64,000 nt of DNA from Nitrospirales bacterium (GTDB lineage: Bacteria; Nitrospirota; Nitrospiria; Nitrospirales; UBA8639): assembly GCA_029261295.1 (NCBI GenBank), contig JAJDBP010000017.1, forward strand, positions 430,195-494,194, given 5' to 3'. The notes under the pieces were generated by a model. The model searched no databases. It was not told the DNA's origin and saw only the letters and a list, made by a program, of their open reading frames with translations. Numbering within the stretch: the stretch's first letter is position 1; the number at the start of each line of letters is the position of its first letter. The translations under genes were made by a program, and so were the position numbers. Of the stretch, positions 1 through 8,682 are shown piece after piece.

Positions 1-829
1 GAATATAGCGAAAATTTGGAAAAGCTTTGTGGGTATTGGTGACATCAAAAAACCGGTGCACCAAATGCGGCCGTGGCCCTGGTCTCGGTTGACTCACAAC
101 CTTTCCTTCAAATTGCTTCGCAATCAATTCGGCGATTTGATTAAATGAGGTTGACACCCCAGTTACCACATTTAAGGCCCCTTCACTTCGATGTGCCAAA
201 GCCAATGTCGCAATCCGGGCGACATCATCAACCAACACATGGTCACGTTGCTCTTCTCCTTCACCGAAAATGTTGATAGGTTGTCCTTGTTTCGCCTGTC
301 GACGAAACCGGTTAGGGCCATATCCATTATGGGGGTCGGCCGCTCCATAAATGAGTGTCGGCCGCAAACAAACAACGGGTGCCGTGGTGGAAGACGTCAG
401 CATAAGTTCTCGAGCGGCATGCATCATTCCATGAACAGTGGTCGGAGCTCGAGGGGAATCCTCTCTCACGGGATTCGCGTCGTCTGTGTACACGGCATCA
501 GAACTGATATAGACAAGATGATGAATGGGCGTAGTGGCCAATGCATCACAAAAAGCCTCAGCCATCCGTAAATTATCCATCAACATTGTAACGGTTTTTG
601 CTGGGGCCATGGCTGACACGAACACCACACTATCCGAAGGTTGAAGAATCGCCTTGAGCTTACCAACGGCCTCAGGCTGTAATAGATCGATTTCTTTCCG
701 TGTAACAGCCAAAAAACCAATCTGCTCTTTTTCCAAATATCGAACAATCGCTCCCCCGACAAAACCACCTGCTCCAATAATAACTACCCGTGTAGGTGTC
801 GCAGGTTTCGAATGATGATGAATAAGCAT
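1..829 (-). CDS. NAD-dependent epimerase/dehydratase (SDR), 3' end beyond window, atypical active site
   Basis: The minus strand reads open from an ATG at 829 to the window edge, so about 276 residues are seen and the C-terminus is missing. The N-terminus has a Rossmann GxxGxxG motif (GAGGFVG, residues 19-25), and the strand VYISSDAVY near residue 107 matches the extended SDR fold used by sugar-nucleotide epimerases. The usual catalytic Tyr-x3-Lys is replaced by His133-x3-His137 (HGMMH), so normal SDR chemistry is doubtful. It is the last visible gene of the sugar-nucleotide set, 34 bp after the dehydrogenase homologue. The fold assignment is firm; substrate and activity are unknown. Confidence 0.8.
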   Translation of the reverse strand, partial: MLIHHHSKPATPTRVVIIGAGGFVGGAIVRYLEKEQIGFLAVTRKEIDLLQPEAVGKLKAILQPSDSVVFVSAMAPAKTVTMLMDNLRMAEAFCDALATTPIHHLVYISSDAVYTDDANPVREDSPRAPTTVHGMMHAARELMLTSSTTAPVVCLRPTLIYGAADPHNGYGPNRFRRQAKQGQPINIFGEGEEQRDHVLVDDVARIATLALAHRSEGALNVVTGVSTSFNQIAELIAKQFEGKVVSQPRPGPRPHLVHRFFDVTNTHKAFPNFRYI

Positions 830-863
830 GGGTAGTTCCTAATTGAGAAATTAACGGCAAAGT

Positions 864-2138
864 TTATTGATGGAAAGGCCTGCCTAATGAAAAATACTCG
901 AATCCAATTGAGGTACATTCCGAACCCGATAATACCTGAAAGGGATCCACAATCACGTTCCCTTTCATTGCCTGCCGCAAATCCGCTGGTTTCAGCTCTC
1001 GGAATTCGGCCCATGGAGTCATGATCACCAACACGTCTACGTCCCGCGCTGCTTCTAAAGAAGACCTCGCAGATCCCACCGAAGGATGTGCCAACACTGA
1101 AGAAGACACAACCGGATCATAAACCTGAATGGGCCAATCTTTTAAATGAGCAATTAAAGCCAGAGAAGGCGAGTTCTTCGTGGAATGGGTATCTTCTTTA
1201 TAGGCTAACCCCAGGATACCGAGCCGTAGATTCGAACCTTTTCCTAACACGGATGAATGTAAAACCCGCAAAGCCCAATCTTTTCGATATCGACTATTTT
1301 GAACCCACGACTCAACCACACCAGCGTCAGTCCCGTGTTCTCCTGCCAATCGACAGACGGTGGCTAAATCTCGCTCTAAGTTTCCTCCTGCAAGCCCTAA
1401 ACCTGGGGCGAGATAAGCAGAAGGACCAATCCGTTTATCCAATTTCAAAGCCGGAACAATCTCACCCCAATCTGCCCCAATGGCCTCACACATTTCAGCG
1501 AGAGTATTAGCCACACTAATCATTCCGACCAAGCAACAATTGATTGAGATTTTTGCCAGTTCGGCACTCTCATACTGCATTGGTAAAAGGGGACAGTCAA
1601 ATGCCTTTAAATATGTCTTATATGAAGAAGGTATTTCCCGCTCAGGATTATCACGGCCAATGATATAGCGCTCTGGAAACATGGCTCGCTCCACTGCTCG
1701 TCCAAAAATTAAGGTTTCGACCTGGTAAAAAAGACGATTCTTGGAAAAGGGAATTTTCCGCGTAAACCCAGGAGGAACCTGACAGAGAATAACAAGAACA
1801 GCAGTAGAAGAAAGATGAGGAAGTACAGTCTCAATTAATTCCTGAATTCCAGATAAATCGCTTTGCCCTTCATGGTCAGTGGCCACATCAGCCGAAATAT
1901 AGACAACATCACATCTTTTGAGAGACTCTACTTGAGAAGAGAACGTCAAGCGTTCTTTATGTTGTCCAAATAATTCTTGTAACCCCGGTTCGTTAACCCA
2001 AAAAATTCCTTTGTTGAATTGAAGTATTCGATCAACATTCGAATCAAAACAGACGGTTTCAAACTCATGCGCGCTTGTCGCAACGGCGGAATTTAATCCC
2101 AAATGGGTCATTCCTGCGTAACCAATAATCGGGATCAT
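864..2138 (-). CDS. UDP-glucose/GDP-mannose dehydrogenase-family protein lacking the catalytic cysteine
   Basis: A 424-residue protein that aligns along its length with nucleotide-sugar 6-dehydrogenases: degenerate N-terminal Rossmann region, the ERYIIGRDNP segment near 156, a conserved Lys196/Asn200 segment, the central helix around CEAIGAD (217-223), and a C-terminal domain with GILGLAYKEDT. Family members carry the nucleophile in GGSCFPKD. Here the equivalent stretch, residues 246-257, is GLGLAGGNLERD, with neither the Cys nor the following Lys. The four-electron oxidation should therefore not work in the normal way. The start overlaps the stop of the upstream oxidoreductase by 4 bp (ATGA), so the two are translationally coupled. 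It may do partial chemistry or bind a sugar nucleotide; function unknown. Confidence 0.82.
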   Translation of the reverse strand: MIPIIGYAGMTHLGLNSAVATSAHEFETVCFDSNVDRILQFNKGIFWVNEPGLQELFGQHKERLTFSSQVESLKRCDVVYISADVATDHEGQSDLSGIQELIETVLPHLSSTAVLVILCQVPPGFTRKIPFSKNRLFYQVETLIFGRAVERAMFPERYIIGRDNPEREIPSSYKTYLKAFDCPLLPMQYESAELAKISINCCLVGMISVANTLAEMCEAIGADWGEIVPALKLDKRIGPSAYLAPGLGLAGGNLERDLATVCRLAGEHGTDAGVVESWVQNSRYRKDWALRVLHSSVLGKGSNLRLGILGLAYKEDTHSTKNSPSLALIAHLKDWPIQVYDPVVSSSVLAHPSVGSARSSLEAARDVDVLVIMTPWAEFRELKPADLRQAMKGNVIVDPFQVLSGSECTSIGFEYFSLGRPFHQ

Positions 2139-3070
2139 GATTTCGCGAGACTATCTACAGCCTCTTGTCCCAACGTTGTCAAAGAGCTCCTAAGCCACCG
2201 ATCTGTCGATAAATCAGTCAGCACAGACCGAGTACACAAATCCGTAAAATACCGATATTCATGCTCCCAAGTGGGATCGTCCTGTACAAGAGTCACCGAT
2301 TCTTCAGGAGGTCGCCCACTAGGCAACAAGCGCTTTCTTACGGTAAAGGTAGATGGCCCCCATTTACAGAGTGATTGAATATGCGCGGTGCCTTTTTCAG
2401 CAAAGAGGTCACAGGTGAAATGATTTCTCCAATTCAGAAGCGTCATCTCCAATTCAAGCTTAGGCGACGTGTGCGGTGATCCAATAATGACATGATCAGG
2501 AGCTCGATTTTCGAAACAATTGACAGAGGTCACTTCAAACCGTTTCTCAACATCGCCAAACCAAAACTTGGCCGTATCTAAAAGATGACTTCCAAGATCA
2601 GGAAGGACCCCTGCCCCTTGATCTCTCCACTCAGATTCTCGAACTAACTTCGCGGTACCATTTCCATAAAACATACGACAATGATAGAGAGCACCCAATT
2701 CACCCGAGGAAATTACGTTACGCATTCGCACGAAATGCGGTTCAAAACGATGATTGTAGGCGGTATAACACACAACCCCTTGTTTTCTTGCGAGGTTTTC
2801 TAAGGAGACAATGGATTGATCGTCTTTCGCCCATAAGGGTTTTTCAACAAGAACATGCTTTCCGTTGCTCAATAAGTACGTGAGAACTTCGACTTTTGGT
2901 TCATCAGGGGTGCAAACTAAGGCAGCATCAAAATTGTCTAAAGGAACTTCTTGAAGAGCTCGATACTCCGCTTCAGGGTTGACAAGGTCCACAGCACAGA
3001 CGAAATCTCCCCCGGCAAACCTTCGTCGTTTATACCCCTGGACCCCTAAGCCAACCACAATACAACGCAT
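2135..3070 (-). CDS. Gfo/Idh/MocA-family sugar oxidoreductase
   Basis: A 311-residue NAD(P)-dependent oxidoreductase. It has an N-terminal GLGVQGYKR nucleotide-binding region, the family hallmark EKPLWAKD near residue 97, and the DLGSHLLD motif carrying the catalytic His and Asp near residue 178. Such enzymes oxidise or reduce sugar or sugar-nucleotide carbons, often at C3. The gene starts 5 bp after the HldE-like gene and overlaps the next gene by 4 bp, so it belongs to the same transcription unit. The substrate is probably the sugar made by that unit, which is inference from position. Confidence 0.88.
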   Translation of the reverse strand: MRCIVVGLGVQGYKRRRFAGGDFVCAVDLVNPEAEYRALQEVPLDNFDAALVCTPDEPKVEVLTYLLSNGKHVLVEKPLWAKDDQSIVSLENLARKQGVVCYTAYNHRFEPHFVRMRNVISSGELGALYHCRMFYGNGTAKLVRESEWRDQGAGVLPDLGSHLLDTAKFWFGDVEKRFEVTSVNCFENRAPDHVIIGSPHTSPKLELEMTLLNWRNHFTCDLFAEKGTAHIQSLCKWGPSTFTVRKRLLPSGRPPEESVTLVQDDPTWEHEYRYFTDLCTRSVLTDLSTDRWLRSSLTTLGQEAVDSLAKS

Positions 3071-3075
3071 AGAAC

Positions 3076-4635
3076 TTACTGGTACTTGGCGAGTCGTTCT
3101 GCCGAATCAATTTTCTTGAGAACATCTTCAGGACAGATTGGAATATTGCCATCCCGCTCACATTCACAGGCTGCAGCGATAGAACCTAATATCGTTGCCA
3201 TGACTTCAGAGTTCGTCGATACCATAATGAGAGTGGAATAGGCTAATAGAGCATCGCCTGCGCCAACGGCATCTACCAATCGCTCAACAAAACTATCCAC
3301 CACAAAGTACGATTCAAGAGCCTCATGATCACCGCCCCTGCAGGTCAACACTCCACGGTCACCAAGCTTCAGGATTAACAAACGACACTTGGCTTCATCA
3401 AACAGCCGAGCCGCTAGCGGCCTGACTCCAGAGTCCTGGTCTGCAAGAGCAAACCGGGCTTCACGTTCATTGGGAGTCACCAAATCAAATCCTTGAAATT
3501 CAGTAATATTTCCCCATCGAGTGGCTACCTGACTATCTGCAACCTTGTACGTATCAGGAGGAATCATTTCGATGAGTTGGGGAATCGTACGCCGATTAAA
3601 AATGCCGTGGCGAAAATCACTAAACACGACCGCGTCGCAAGAAGTACGCGAGATCGACTGAGATAATTCACGGACGATCTCATCTGAGATTGTCCGGTTA
3701 TCAACCGTGTCAACTTTTAATAAGCGATATCCCTCTGCAACAATCGCATTTTTGTTCGTCGTAGGTCTGGTGGCATCAACAATTGGGCAACAATCGACAT
3801 CTGCTTCTTTCAACCCAGAGACGACAAAGTCCTTGAGAGAGTCATCACCCAAAACGGTCGAAAAAACCACACGGGCCCCCGCAGCTCGTAGATGCTTCGC
3901 CACCACCCCAGCGCCACCAATATAATCAGTCTTCCCCTCAAATAATACGCTCATGGTTGGAGTTTTAGTTTGCCCACCGATCATTGCCGTTTGGGTGTAA
4001 CTATCAACAATCGTGTCTCCCACCACATGAACCGTTTTGTCTTTCAGATTCATTAACGCGTCACGAAGATGCTTAAAGGTAATTCCCTCTGATTCCATGA
4101 GGGTCAGCAATTTCTCAACCTTGATACTAGGGGGAGCTAAATCAATTAACTTTGTCGAGGAGTAAACAATATCCCCTGGGGTAAAAATCATTTTCCCCCC
4201 ATAAGAATCAAGAGCAGTTAATTCCTCTTCCGTTTTAGGATGCATGCCATCAGCATTATATTCATAACCTTTGGCAAAAAAATCGGGTTGAATCAAGAGA
4301 AGATTGGAAATAGGAGTGGGCTCTGCATCAACAACAACAAAATCCACGACCTCAAAGGCTGCTAAATTCAAGGCTCGGAGATCCTGCGGGACATAAGGGC
4401 GATGCTGGCCTTTGGTAATATGGACATCAGCTGTCAAGCTGGCAACCAAAATTGAAGCTTTACTCTTAGCATAAATGAGATGCCGAAGGTGCCCGGGATG
4501 GACAACATCGAATACTCCATGGCACATGATCACTTTTTTCTTGCGTGGTCTTTCTCCAAGAATTTTCTTAAGTTCCCCTGCATTTTTTATTTTATGTCGA
4601 TACTTTTTCATTAAGGAGGCCAACATATATTTCAC
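3076..4635 (-). CDS. HldE-like bifunctional sugar kinase/nucleotidyltransferase with swapped domain order
   Basis: A 519-residue two-domain protein. Residues 33-170 form a cytidylyltransferase-fold domain with HPGH at 46-49 and an SSTKLI motif near 159. Residues 200-505 form a PfkB/ribokinase domain with the GGAG region near 240 and the catalytic GAGD at 458-461. HldE of heptose synthesis has the kinase first and the adenylyltransferase second; here the order is reversed. Predicted roles are phosphorylation of a sugar (phosphate) at C1 and transfer to a nucleotide. A GTG at 4635 overlaps the upstream stop by 4 bp (GTGA); an ATG at 4626 with GGTGA upstream is an alternative start. It lies among isomerase, phosphatase and epimerase genes that supply the other steps. 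Confidence 0.87.
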   Translation of the reverse strand: MKYMLASLMKKYRHKIKNAGELKKILGERPRKKKVIMCHGVFDVVHPGHLRHLIYAKSKASILVASLTADVHITKGQHRPYVPQDLRALNLAAFEVVDFVVVDAEPTPISNLLLIQPDFFAKGYEYNADGMHPKTEEELTALDSYGGKMIFTPGDIVYSSTKLIDLAPPSIKVEKLLTLMESEGITFKHLRDALMNLKDKTVHVVGDTIVDSYTQTAMIGGQTKTPTMSVLFEGKTDYIGGAGVVAKHLRAAGARVVFSTVLGDDSLKDFVVSGLKEADVDCCPIVDATRPTTNKNAIVAEGYRLLKVDTVDNRTISDEIVRELSQSISRTSCDAVVFSDFRHGIFNRRTIPQLIEMIPPDTYKVADSQVATRWGNITEFQGFDLVTPNEREARFALADQDSGVRPLAARLFDEAKCRLLILKLGDRGVLTCRGGDHEALESYFVVDSFVERLVDAVGAGDALLAYSTLIMVSTNSEVMATILGSIAAACECERDGNIPICPEDVLKKIDSAERLAKYQ

Positions 4636-5630
4636 CGTGTCCCAAGATATTCAAACCAGGTTTTCGTAGCTTCCTCAATAGTTTCAGGAGACCAGAGTGG
4701 GGCATCTCGCCAATACTCGATATTATCGAAAATACGTCTCACCCCTTCTTCAAAAGGCACTTGGGGAGACCAACCTAAATCTTTTCTAATTTTCTCGATG
4801 TCCGCCCAAGTGCAATCAGGCTCTCCAGGGCGCTTTGGAATATGAACCACATCTCCATCTAATAATTCGACTAAACGATTCACGGTTTGAGGATTGCCAC
4901 CACCAAGATTCCACACTTGCCCGGTTAATTCTGTGGTTCCAGCTAAGAAAAAGGCACGAGCGACATCAGTCACATAAAGAAAGTCACGTTTTTGCGTCCC
5001 ATCCCCAACAACGGTAAATGGAAGATTAGCCAATTTTTGTCGCAAAAAAACTCCAAAGACGGCCCCATACGCTCCGGATGTTCTCGAACGGGTCCCATAT
5101 GCATTAAATATTCGAATGACGTTAACAGGTAGACGGTACACCTTATGCCAATGAAAGGTAGCCACTTCACCAAGATATTTGCTCAGGGCATAGGGATATT
5201 GAGGATTAATGGCGTGATCCTCTTTGGTGGGAACTGAAGCCAAACCGTAACAAGAAGAAGAGGCAGCGTAAACAAATTTACGCACTCCAGCATACCGGGC
5301 CGATTCCAAGACATGAACCGTTCCCTGAACATTGGCAGACATGTATTCTAAAGGTTGCTCAATGGAAGGAACAATATCTCCTATCCCAGCAAAATGAAAG
5401 ACAGCGTCAGCTCCCTTCATCAATGAATCATCTGGAGTTAATTTTCGAATATCACGTCGATCAAGGACCAGATCTTGATCCTTATGATGATGACCGAGAT
5501 TGGCCTCTCTGCCTCCAACAAGACTATCAATCACATGAACTCGATAGCCTTCCTCCAGAAGCCGGTCAACCATATGGCTCCCAATGAAACCTGCGCCCCC
5601 AGTGACAACAGCAAGAGGCTTTTTAGACAT
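4632..5630 (-). CDS. NAD-dependent sugar-nucleotide epimerase/dehydratase (SDR)
   Basis: A typical extended SDR of about 332 residues with an intact TGGAGFIG nucleotide-binding motif at residues 10-17 and an intact catalytic Tyr-x3-Lys (YALSK) near residue 152. The family includes UDP-glucose 4-epimerases and GDP-mannose dehydratases. The ATG at 5630 sits in a TGATG overlap with the stop of the upstream epimerase gene, which shows coupling; a GTG three bases earlier is less likely. It belongs to the sugar-nucleotide operon. The exact substrate cannot be told from sequence alone. Confidence 0.88.
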   Translation of the reverse strand: MSKKPLAVVTGGAGFIGSHMVDRLLEEGYRVHVIDSLVGGREANLGHHHKDQDLVLDRRDIRKLTPDDSLMKGADAVFHFAGIGDIVPSIEQPLEYMSANVQGTVHVLESARYAGVRKFVYAASSSCYGLASVPTKEDHAINPQYPYALSKYLGEVATFHWHKVYRLPVNVIRIFNAYGTRSRTSGAYGAVFGVFLRQKLANLPFTVVGDGTQKRDFLYVTDVARAFFLAGTTELTGQVWNLGGGNPQTVNRLVELLDGDVVHIPKRPGEPDCTWADIEKIRKDLGWSPQVPFEEGVRRIFDNIEYWRDAPLWSPETIEEATKTWFEYLGTR

Positions 5631-6625
5631 CACGCAACCTTTACCTGCTTCAACACCCTCACATTGTGATATCGGTCATCCGTCATACTATTGGGGATTT
5701 TCCCATCCTTGAATGCCTGACAAAGATCTCGAACGGCATCTTCAATGGCACGACGAGGCTTGAATCCAATTTTCTCTGCAATCTTATCTGATGTGATTCG
5801 ATAGGAACGATTATCATTGGTAGGAGTCGTCACGATTGGAATATCTCCTTTTTCAGGAAACTCTTTCTCCACAACCTTTTTGACAATCCTGGCAATATCC
5901 CCAATGGTTTGGTTTTGATAGCCTGCATTAAAAATTTCTCCGGCAATTTTTTCATCAGGAAGGTCAAGTAACAACATATACAGGTCACACATATCCTGAA
6001 TGTGAAGATTGGGTCGTTGCTGTTCGCCACCAAACACAGTAATTTTTTGGTTGTTCACTGCATGATTGGTTAAGATATTCACGGATAGATCTAAGCGCTG
6101 CCGAGGGCTAAATCCGCATACCGTCGCAGGGCGAATGGCCACACACACAAATTCTTTGGATTGATGTTTAAACAACAAGGGCTCACAAAGGCCTTTGAAT
6201 TTATTGTAAAGCGTCAACGGCACTAAGGGATGCTCTTCCGTTACACGTGGAGATTCGGAATACCCATATACCGATGAGGAGGACGCATAAATAAATCGCT
6301 TCACCCCTTGTTCTTTGGCTGCTATCACTAATGGCTCAAAACATCGGAAGTTGATTTCCTCACTCAATTGTTCATCTAATTCAAATCCTGCGTCGTTTGA
6401 AATACATGCTAGATGAATCACCGCATCAATCCCATGACAAGCCTGGCGAAAAGTAGTCGTATCACGAATATCCGCTTTTATAATCTTTAACCCAGGCTGA
6501 GCCTCCAATTCACACCCATAAAACATAGCGTCATAGACTGTCACGTTTCGTCCACTGGCTAGCAACTGAGGGACTAAAAGAGTCCCAACATACCCGGCAC
6601 CTCCAGTAATGAGAATATTCTTCAT
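5630..6625 (-). CDS. NAD-dependent sugar-nucleotide epimerase/dehydratase (SDR)
   Basis: An extended SDR of about 331 residues with TGGAGYVG near residue 7 and an intact active-site Tyr-x3-Lys (YNKFK) near 146. The ATG at 6625 is preceded by AGGAG with 9 bases between, which supports it over a TTG at 6634. It overlaps the next epimerase gene. Its sequence differs clearly from the downstream SDR, so the two probably act on different carbons or successive intermediates of one pathway (inference). Confidence 0.88.
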   Translation of the reverse strand: MKNILITGGAGYVGTLLVPQLLASGRNVTVYDAMFYGCELEAQPGLKIIKADIRDTTTFRQACHGIDAVIHLACISNDAGFELDEQLSEEINFRCFEPLVIAAKEQGVKRFIYASSSSVYGYSESPRVTEEHPLVPLTLYNKFKGLCEPLLFKHQSKEFVCVAIRPATVCGFSPRQRLDLSVNILTNHAVNNQKITVFGGEQQRPNLHIQDMCDLYMLLLDLPDEKIAGEIFNAGYQNQTIGDIARIVKKVVEKEFPEKGDIPIVTTPTNDNRSYRITSDKIAEKIGFKPRRAIEDAVRDLCQAFKDGKIPNSMTDDRYHNVRVLKQVKVA

Positions 6626-6661
6626 AATGTGCAACTCCTGAACAATGATCGTCAGAGATAA

Positions 6662-7402
6662 TTAGGCAGATTTCCTCTGTTCAGCATCTGGAATAGTGAA
6701 TCCTGCCGAAAGAGCATCGCGATAAAACATCTGAACTGTTTCAAGAGAATATTCAAGATGATCTTTCCCTAATAACGATAGTTTTTTGAGAATATCATTG
6801 GTAGCAGTAATGATATGACATCCAATGTCATTCGCTTGAACAATATTTAAGAGTTCTCGTGGGCTCGCCCAAAGCAATTCGGCTTTTGGTTTTTTTTGCA
6901 TGGCTACGATAGCTTCTTTCATAATCGGAATTGGATCAACACCTGTATCAGCAATACGACCAGCAAATACGGAAATGATGGCAGGTATGTCTTCTTCGAG
7001 GCACGCAACAATGTCTGAAACTTGCTCAAGCGTCATTACCGCAGTGATATTCAGTTGCACCCCGGACTTGCTTAATTCACGAATAAGAGGTCCCGAAAAC
7101 TGCTTCTGAGTATTCATCACTGGGATTTTTACAAAAACGTTTTTCCCCCATGATGCGATTTCCAACGCCTGGTGTTTCATCTCGTCAAAATCATCTGCAA
7201 AAACCTCAAAGGAAACTGGGCGATCTGGAACGATCTCCAGAACATCACAAGCAAACGTCTTATAGTCTACAACTCCAGCTTTCCTCATCAAGGTAGGATT
7301 AGTTGTAAACCCATGGATCCAATCATTCTCTGCCATGGCCTTGATTCCATCTAAATCTGCCCCATCTGAAAAAAGCTTGATGTTCAAATTACATGTGGAC
7401 AT
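6662..7402 (-). CDS. Transaldolase / fructose-6-phosphate aldolase-like protein
   Basis: A 246-residue class I aldolase barrel of the transaldolase family. The N-terminus has the TTNPTLMRK motif, and VFVKIPV near residue 100 carries the lysine that forms the Schiff base. The ATG at 7402 has GGAGAG upstream; a longer frame reaching 7483 would overlap the phosphatase gene and is less likely. Its length is close to the short TalC-type enzymes. A transaldolase inside a polysaccharide cluster suggests that a three-carbon unit is moved onto a phosphosugar to build a longer or differently configured sugar. That role is inferred from its neighbours, since transaldolases of central metabolism are not usually placed here. 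Confidence 0.87.
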   Translation of the reverse strand: MSTCNLNIKLFSDGADLDGIKAMAENDWIHGFTTNPTLMRKAGVVDYKTFACDVLEIVPDRPVSFEVFADDFDEMKHQALEIASWGKNVFVKIPVMNTQKQFSGPLIRELSKSGVQLNITAVMTLEQVSDIVACLEEDIPAIISVFAGRIADTGVDPIPIMKEAIVAMQKKPKAELLWASPRELLNIVQANDIGCHIITATNDILKKLSLLGKDHLEYSLETVQMFYRDALSAGFTIPDAEQRKSA

Positions 7403-7428
7403 TAGGCGTTGCCTCTCCTTTCGTAGGG

Positions 7429-7962
7429 TTAAGAACCCGAATGACGTAATATGATCGGAACAGCTTCTAGTAATCCATGGCAAATGGCATCTGGAACTTC
7501 AGTCAGTTTTTCCACATACCCATAGTCTATAAAGACGGTAAAACACCCGGCTGCACGACCACATCCCATATCGCGCCATCGATCTCCCACCATGAAGCTT
7601 TTTGTTAAATCAATATCAAATTCTTCCTTGGCCTCAAGGATCATCCCCGGCTGTGGCTTGTAGAATCGTCCACCAGACTCTTCTGTTTCATAGCACACCT
7701 TAATTGCATCGAGGGGGAAATCCTTGAGGAGGTCTTGGTGGAAATTCTCAACAATTTCCTTTTTGATCAAACCCCGAGCAACATCGGGTTGATTGGTCAC
7801 AATAATTAGAAGGAATCCGGCTTCATGAAGGATGTTGAGAGCGTCGGAAACGCCATCAATGATGGCAAATTCGTCTTGACTTGTTGGGGCAAAGGGTCTC
7901 CCTTCTCGCACAATGGAATAATTAATCACCCCATCTCGATCAAGAAAGACTGCACGGCGCAT
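7429..7962 (-). CDS. HAD-superfamily sugar phosphatase, GmhB-like (D,D-heptose bisphosphate phosphatase family)
   Basis: A 177-residue HAD phosphatase with the nucleophile motif FLDRDGVIN at residues 6-14, a motif II threonine in IIVTNQPDV near 54, and a motif IV Asp in MVGDRWRDMGCG near 130. This histidinol-phosphatase/GmhB family removes the C7 phosphate from heptose 1,7-bisphosphate in ADP/GDP-heptose synthesis. It lies directly after a GmhA-like SIS gene and before a transaldolase. The family is firm; the exact bisphosphate substrate is unproven. Confidence 0.87.
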   Translation of the reverse strand: MRRAVFLDRDGVINYSIVREGRPFAPTSQDEFAIIDGVSDALNILHEAGFLLIIVTNQPDVARGLIKKEIVENFHQDLLKDFPLDAIKVCYETEESGGRFYKPQPGMILEAKEEFDIDLTKSFMVGDRWRDMGCGRAAGCFTVFIDYGYVEKLTEVPDAICHGLLEAVPIILRHSGS

Positions 7963-7968
7963 TGCGCA

Positions 7969-8580
7969 TCAATCAGGAAGGGATCCAACAACACCTTCCC
8001 ATTTAGTACTTGATAATTGAAGTTTCGGATGCGAAACCAAACAATGCCAAACCACAGCGTGAAAGGCTTCGGTATGGGGAGTAATATGTTCCGCATTGAC
8101 CGTTGGAATAATCACGACGGTATCTCCTACTTTCTTTGTATATCCCCCTTGCCGCCCAACGACGCCAAAGATCTTCATATGACGTTTTTTGGCTTCATCA
8201 AGAGCTCTAACGAGATTCACACTGACATTTCGCTCAACATCACCTCCGCCAACGGAAAACACGAAAATGGCATCATCCTGATCAGCACGACTGACTTTCA
8301 ACCATTCTGCAAAAACCGTTTCCCACCCCTCATCATTCGTTCGAGCGGTGAGCTCTGAAACGTTGTCAACAGGAGTATATGATTCAATCCCACATAATTT
8401 CCTGAAATCATTCACGGCATGACTACAATTGGCCGCACTTCCCCCTACTCCCAAAAAAAATAGCCGGCCTCCACGCTCCCGAAGAGCGACAAGACCTTCC
8501 GCTAAACGTTCAACCATTTCATATTCAATGGCCTGACTAACCTGTAGGACTTCAGCAAAATATTCATCAACATGAGACAT
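7969..8580 (-). CDS. SIS-domain sugar isomerase, phosphoheptose isomerase (GmhA)-like
   Basis: A SIS domain protein of about 203 residues with the phosphosugar-binding loops GVGGSAANCSH and FSVGGGD, and a C-terminal HTEAFHAVVWH helix of the GmhA type. GmhA converts sedoheptulose 7-phosphate to heptose 7-phosphate; this protein is close in size and motif order. The ATG at 8580 has GAGGA upstream; a GTG at 8649 would add an unsupported 23-residue leader. It stands 6 bp before the phosphatase gene. Sedoheptulose 7-phosphate is also a transaldolase substrate, which fits the neighbouring transaldolase. Confidence 0.86.
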   Translation of the reverse strand: MSHVDEYFAEVLQVSQAIEYEMVERLAEGLVALRERGGRLFFLGVGGSAANCSHAVNDFRKLCGIESYTPVDNVSELTARTNDEGWETVFAEWLKVSRADQDDAIFVFSVGGGDVERNVSVNLVRALDEAKKRHMKIFGVVGRQGGYTKKVGDTVVIIPTVNAEHITPHTEAFHAVVWHCLVSHPKLQLSSTKWEGVVGSLPD

Positions 8581-8682
8581 GGAGAATTTCCTCAACGGTA
8601 GGGCAAGTTTTTTGTCTTTATTAACGGAACCAGATGAATGAGTCAACACGTTTTTCTAAAAAGACCGTCATTCTACCAAATA

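Noticed and set aside
1..829. Possible pseudogene at the window edge
   Set aside because: The short open stretches on several frames suggested a break, but reading from ATG 829 the frame is continuous to the window edge; it is a partial gene, not a broken one.
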